Shown piece by piece: positions 7,385-10,445 of a DNA stretch of 10,445 nucleotides (its first letter is position 1; each line of letters starts with the position of its first letter). The notes under the pieces were generated by a model, which was given only the letters and a program-made list of their open reading frames with translations, was not told where the DNA came from and ran no database searches. Source of the stretch: Larix sibirica (lineage: Eukaryota > Streptophyta > Pinopsida > Pinales > Pinaceae). The translations under genes were made by a program, and so were the position numbers. Where the stretch lies: the NCBI GenBank assembly GCA_004151065.3, contig NWUY0300033022.1:9497-19941 (forward strand), written 5' to 3'.

Positions 7385-8332
7385 CTGCCACCGATACTGA
7401 TATAGAGGCTACAGATAATCTTTTCTTCTTCTTCTGAGAAGACTCCACGCTTTATATTCGGTCTCAAGTAGTTTAACCATCTAAGTCTGCAGCTCTTTCC
7501 ACACCTTTTCAAACCTGTATTCACAAAGAAAATATCAGCACAAATTCGCTTTAAAAAAATCATACTTTAACGATGGAATGACAGAAATATATAAAAGTAT
7601 TACAGTCCACAATTTACTGCCCAGGTCTTTGACTCTACCATTAACACCAGGCATTCTGATAACCTACATGTGTATATTATCTACCATAATACCTGATTAC
7701 AAGCACAATACATCGGTCTGTTAAATGGTTCAAAGTATTTCATTACAGAAATGGAATGAATTTAGAAGAGCTCAAATACCAAACATTAATATAATTTCTA
7801 TACAACTGAGGGAATACAAATTTAAAATATTGCAGATGTTAAAATTTTCCATTAGTTCCATTAACAAGCCATTCACGCATAGATCTCAAGTACAGAATAT
7901 CTAAAACCTAAACCTTATAACATGAATTCTAATGATATCATAGAAAACATAGAAACCTAAATACTGCTGATACTGACTTTAAAAGCCTTGTCTATGTCTC
8001 TAAAAATAGCTCTCAATTACATTCTCATAAAAACTAAACAGAGGGGTAATTATTACGGAGATGTACAAAGCTTCTGGGACTTTAATGAGACGATGGTGGT
8101 ATAGAAAATTAATAATGAACAATACAGTTAGAAAACAGAGAGAGCCAATGTATTTTATTTCTGGATGAATTCAATGATCTATGAAGGACGCCTTACCAAC
8201 TTTCTGGGGTAGAGCAATCCAGTTGCCTCCAGTGCCATACTTTTCTATATATTCCTTCAGTTTAATGTCCTCTTCGAGAGACCAGTGTCCTTTCTTGACA
8301 TTTGCTTTGTCGCAGCAAGTGGCTCTCCCCAT
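7385..8332 (-). CDS. R2R3-MYB transcription factor, subgroup 14 (RAX/MYB36-like), exons 1-2, partial
   Basis: This encodes the N-terminal DNA-binding part of a plant R2R3-MYB, a nuclear regulator that binds MYB promoter elements. Exon 1 (8332-8197, 136 nt) starts [17 protein letters not shown] and runs to [14 protein letters not shown]. Its donor is G|GTAAGG (phase 1). Exon 2 (7514-7385, 130 nt) starts after TACAG and reads [20 protein letters not shown], then [20 protein letters not shown] and GG plus a split Arg codon before GTATTC (phase 2). These sizes and phases are canonical for the family. R2 has its three Trp (W17, W38, W58); R3 begins with Phe (F71) in place of Trp, as is usual. [14 protein letters not shown] with SLYISIG is typical of subgroup 14 (RAX1-3, MYB36, MYB68, MYB84, MYB87), involved in meristem and endodermis programmes in Arabidopsis. 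The exon for the rest of R3 and the C-terminal region is not seen, so the gene is truncated, or its second intron exceeds 7 kb. Reading through the donor stops after RYSTINQP. Confidence 0.9.
7515..8196 (-). other. MYB intron 1 (682 nt)
   Basis: On the minus strand it begins GTAAGG and ends GTGAATACAG. It interrupts a Gly codon (G|GT) at the position where R2R3-MYB genes usually carry their first intron, in the third helix region of R2. The interior is AT-rich with no recognisable element. Confidence 0.9.
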
Positions 8333-8965
8333 ATCTTCAGATTATTCCCACTAATTGGCCTTCAAAGGTCTTATGGGTCGGCCAGAACAAGTTCAGGGAA
8401 CCTATAAAAATGGATTCAGTGAAAGAACCTATTGCAAGCTCTGAGACCTCCTAGAACGGGCCTGGGCTTTTCTCAGCACAAGAAAGTTGAGAGGATCACG
8501 GCCTGATGACTCTCCTCTCACAAGCACTTTACATTTATATTAATAGTGTGTGTCTCGTAAGGCCAGTGCACACAACTAGACGACCCGGTCATCAAATTGC
8601 CTATTGAATCACAAATCAAACAGGATCAACACTGACCAGATTGAATGTTTCAGAGTGCCCAATTACTTTCTTAAACAATAGATGAGTAAAGCCCTAGGGT
8701 ATGAGAGATAGCCACCCAAATTCTATGAGACTAGATGTTTTCTTTTTCTGATGAGACAGATGGATAGACAACAGAAATTAATATGAAGGAAGGAAGGAAG
8801 AATGAAAGGTCCAGATAACATATATAGCATGACGAAGGTGTAGACTGGGTCATATGGGCGATATATATTATGTATTATGATATGAATAAAATATATATTA
8901 TGTATCGTGAGATGAATAGAATAGGGTTTGAACTTTGAAGTAAGTCCGGTGTAACGAGGGCCCAT
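8333..8965 (-). promoter_or_regulatory. MYB 5' flank (putative UTR and promoter)
   Basis: This is the sequence upstream of the MYB start codon. A TATA-like TATAAAT on the minus strand (8533-8539) lies about 200 bp before the ATG, which would leave a 5' UTR of about 170 nt. Farther out are a short GGAA run (about 8786-8800) and a 30-bp tandem repeat (8861-8920). No other gene is visible. The promoter assignment rests on position and one common motif. Confidence 0.35.
8861..8920. repeat. 30-bp tandem duplication upstream of MYB
   Basis: Two adjacent 30-bp units (8861-8890 and 8891-8920) both start ATATATATTATGTAT and end GATATGAATA or GAGATGAATA. They differ at four positions. Confidence 0.8.
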
Positions 8966-9130
8966 TCTTCACCGCGTCCCCATCGTACAGAAAAAACGAA
9001 GAAATAGGAATGTTCTCAGTACCTATTAGTACTTTTAGTATTTTTAATTTTACGTAGTACCTAAACTATTTACTTATTCAAACTTCCATTGTTGTTACCG
9101 GGTCCCGAATTTAACGCAGTTGCCATCCGG

Positions 9131-9307
9131 GTGGGATAATTGGCAGTTTCACATTCCAACTGCTTCTAGAAATTTTGAACTATTTTAAGACGATACAGAT
9201 CGTCAAAATTCCAACTGTGCCTGGTCCAGATCGTCGAAATTCCAAAAAAATAACGAAAAAAGATGGAACCGGTGGATAGAAAGCAATTTGAGTGCCAGTT
9301 ATCACAC
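9131..9307. mobile_element. MITE-like element 2 (177 bp), same terminal repeat family
   Basis: The left end GTGGGATAATTGGCA (9131-9145) and right end TGCCAGTTATCACAC (9293-9307) are inverted repeats with two mismatches in 15. They match the ends of the element at 4998-5256. The interior has a palindrome GACGATACAGATCGTC (9189-9204) and repeats of AGATCGTC with AAATTCCAA. The right part also resembles the right part of element 1. The flanks, TTGCC before and GCCCTTTAAGTGC after, correspond to the uninterrupted TTGCCTTAAGTGC of copy A (4944-4956). Copy A is therefore close to an empty site. A clear target duplication is not obvious beyond GCC. Confidence 0.6.
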
Positions 9308-9331
9308 GCCCTTTAAGTGCACTTTAACATA

Positions 9332-9688
9332 GAAAAACATGACTAAGCATCGAGCTGCCCAGCATTTAATGCGACTGCTCGATACTTAGGATCCACTGGA
9401 TCTGGAGAATTTCTAAGTATCGAGCTGCCCAACATTTAATGCGGGGGCTCGATGCTTAAGATCCCTTGAATCTGGAGAATTTCTAAGCATCAAGCTGCCC
9501 AGCATTTAATGCAGTGGCAACTCTCCAGATCCAACGAACCCAACAAACCCTAAACATCGAACCGTAGCATTTACATCGAACCGTAGCATTAAATGCTGAA
9601 CAGCTATCCAAATCCATAAGACTCTAAGCATCGAGCCGCCACATTAACTGCTGGACAGCTCGATGCTTAGCTTTCGCCGAAAAACATG
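9332..9688. mobile_element. Foldback element with 10-bp flanking direct repeat
   Basis: GAAAAACATG occurs at 9332-9341 and 9679-9688 and encloses about 337 bp that copy A lacks after the same GAAAAACATG (4968-4977). The insert is one large inverted structure. Its left end CTAAGCATCGAGCTG is mirrored by CAGCTCGATGCTTAG at its right (9656-9670). TCTGGAGA on the left is mirrored by TCTCCAGATCC in the middle (9533-9543). A 10-bp target duplication would fit a Mutator-like element, whose target duplications are usually 8-11 bp, but the last 8 bases (9671-9678) are not matched at the left end. It has no coding capacity. Confidence 0.65.
9343..9670. repeat. Array of 47-nt hairpins, 70-bp period
   Basis: Units start at 9343, 9413 and 9483, exactly 70 bp apart. 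Units 1 and 2 each form a 47-nt hairpin with 13-bp arms: CTAAGCATCGAGC (9343-9355) faces GCTCGATACTTAG (9377-9389), and CTAAGTATCGAGC (9413-9425) faces GCTCGATGCTTAA (9447-9459). Between the arms lies the conserved loop TGCCCAGCATTTAATGC. The third unit has lost its right arm. The right half is inverted and more decayed, but its end is a perfect 13-bp-arm hairpin (9624-9670). Transcripts would fold strongly at both scales. Confidence 0.8.
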
Positions 9689-10285
9689 GGCATGACTGCC
9701 TTACCAAAACTGGCTAAATCTTATAGTACGACTGAAAGTCACGTGGAACGGTTTAAAGGGAACATATCTTCAGGATTGCTGAGAAAAGTCAAGTTGCAAA
9801 GCAAAGGATTGTCAGAAAAAAAAAGTAAACCCTAAATGCACGAGCGAAGCCACCACATCCCAGCCATAAATTGCACAAAGCTTGAAGTCCTAGAATCATG
9901 TCACATTCAACCAGTACAACATCTACTCTGCAATTAAAGATTTGCATTTTCATTTTACATTTTTTTTTCAGAATTTCTTAAAATAGATGAAATACATTTA
10001 TTCTACAATTTTTTTTTCAAAATTTAGCAAAAATTAATGAAATTATAGTTTTAAATTATTGAAATTGCATAAATAAAATGTTTAGAAGTAATCCAAATTC
10101 CATAATATTGTATCCATTTCTATGATCAAAATTACAATTTAAATAAATTGAAATTTCAACACAAATAGAATTCCAAAAAACTAAAAAAAATACAAATCCT
10201 GTAAGGTTTACTTTACTCCATTTGGGTGCAAAGATTTGTGCTCAATACTGTGACATGTGAACTTATTGTTTATTCTATTTCGAAT

Positions 10286-10407
10286 GGAACTACAGTCCGA
10301 GACAACAGAATTTCAATGTAAACCTCCCAAATTCTTTATATTTTAAGGAACTACAGTTCGGGAAAACAGAATTTCAATGTAAACCTCCCAAATTCTTTAT
10401 ATTTTAA
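10286..10407. repeat. 61-bp tandem duplication
   Basis: Units 10286-10346 and 10347-10407 both start GGAACTACAGT and end TTCTTTATATTTTAA, with only a few differences (for example TCCGAGACA versus TTCGGGAAA). It lies immediately beyond the end of direct repeat copy B. No coding frame is evident. Confidence 0.85.
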
Positions 10408-10445
10408 AGCACACCATTTTTTTTCGTCAGTCATGCATTCAATTG

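Larger units (their letters stand above)
9124..10268. repeat. Direct repeat block, copy B
   Basis: This is the counterpart of copy A (4941-5864) in the same orientation. With its two insertions removed (MITE 9131-9307 and foldback 9342-9678) it aligns with A from about TTGCC at 9120-9124, through TTAAGTGCACTTTAACATAG at 9313, to ATGTGAACTTATTG at 10255. Beyond that point the pseudogene's coding sequence is not repeated. It lies upstream of the MYB promoter as transcribed. Confidence 0.8.

Noticed and set aside
8723-8965. Minus-strand 80-codon frame with repeated HNIY units
   Set aside because: It is produced by the 30-bp TA-rich tandem repeat in the MYB upstream region.
9343-9670. CRISPR-like array
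   Set aside because: The repeats are regular, but the intervening sequence is also repeated and not unique. The context is plant nuclear DNA, and the units are hairpins in a foldback.
4941-10268. LTR retrotransposon with A and B as LTRs and captured genes inside
   Set aside because: No TG...CA ends, no primer binding site or polypurine tract, no gag or pol sequence, and no short target duplication could be seen. It is kept only as a lesser alternative in the findings.

Overview
This is eukaryotic nuclear DNA from a seed plant. It is AT-rich, repeat-dense and gene-poor. It carries spliced exons of an R2R3-MYB transcription factor with the plant-typical exon sizes (136 and 130 nt), the 3' end of a plant LINE retrotransposon, and several small non-autonomous elements. 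The style (decayed LINEs, wide repeat-filled spacers, broken genes) would suit a conifer or another large plant genome, but that is an impression, not a proof. There is one ambiguous base (N at 7296).

Layout. Bases 1-1146 are AT-rich spacer with short repeats. Bases 1147-2256 are a 5'-truncated, decayed LINE: a zinc-binding module, a linker, an RNase H domain, a 3' UTR and a short poly-A, flanked by a near-perfect target duplication. Bases 2270-3290 are AT-rich spacer with two local duplications. Bases 3290-4860 are an irregular tandem repeat array, interrupted near 3935-4290 by the C-terminal remnant of a second, different LINE-like element.

The right half is the gene-bearing part, and both genes are on the minus strand. 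Exons 1 and 2 of a subgroup-14 (RAX/MYB36-like) R2R3-MYB lie at 8332-7385. They are intact, with good splice sites, but the expected third exon (third helix of R3 and the C-terminal tail) is not found downstream in the window. Below it, at 6607-5839, is a second protein-coding locus of an apparently plant-specific family of unknown function. It can be followed only by changing reading frame about three times, so I call it a pseudogene (or error-containing sequence).

These two genes sit between two direct copies of one sequence block: copy A about 4941-5864 (overlapping the 3' end of the pseudogene) and copy B about 9124-10268. Comparing the copies exposes three later insertions, each missing from the other copy. 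These are a 259-bp MITE in A (4998-5256), a 177-bp MITE with matching terminal inverted repeats in B (9131-9307), and a roughly 337-bp foldback element in B (9342-9678). The foldback is built from 47-nt hairpins repeated at exactly 70-bp spacing and is flanked by a perfect 10-bp direct repeat. This duplicated, transposon-riddled frame around a broken MYB is the most interesting structure here.
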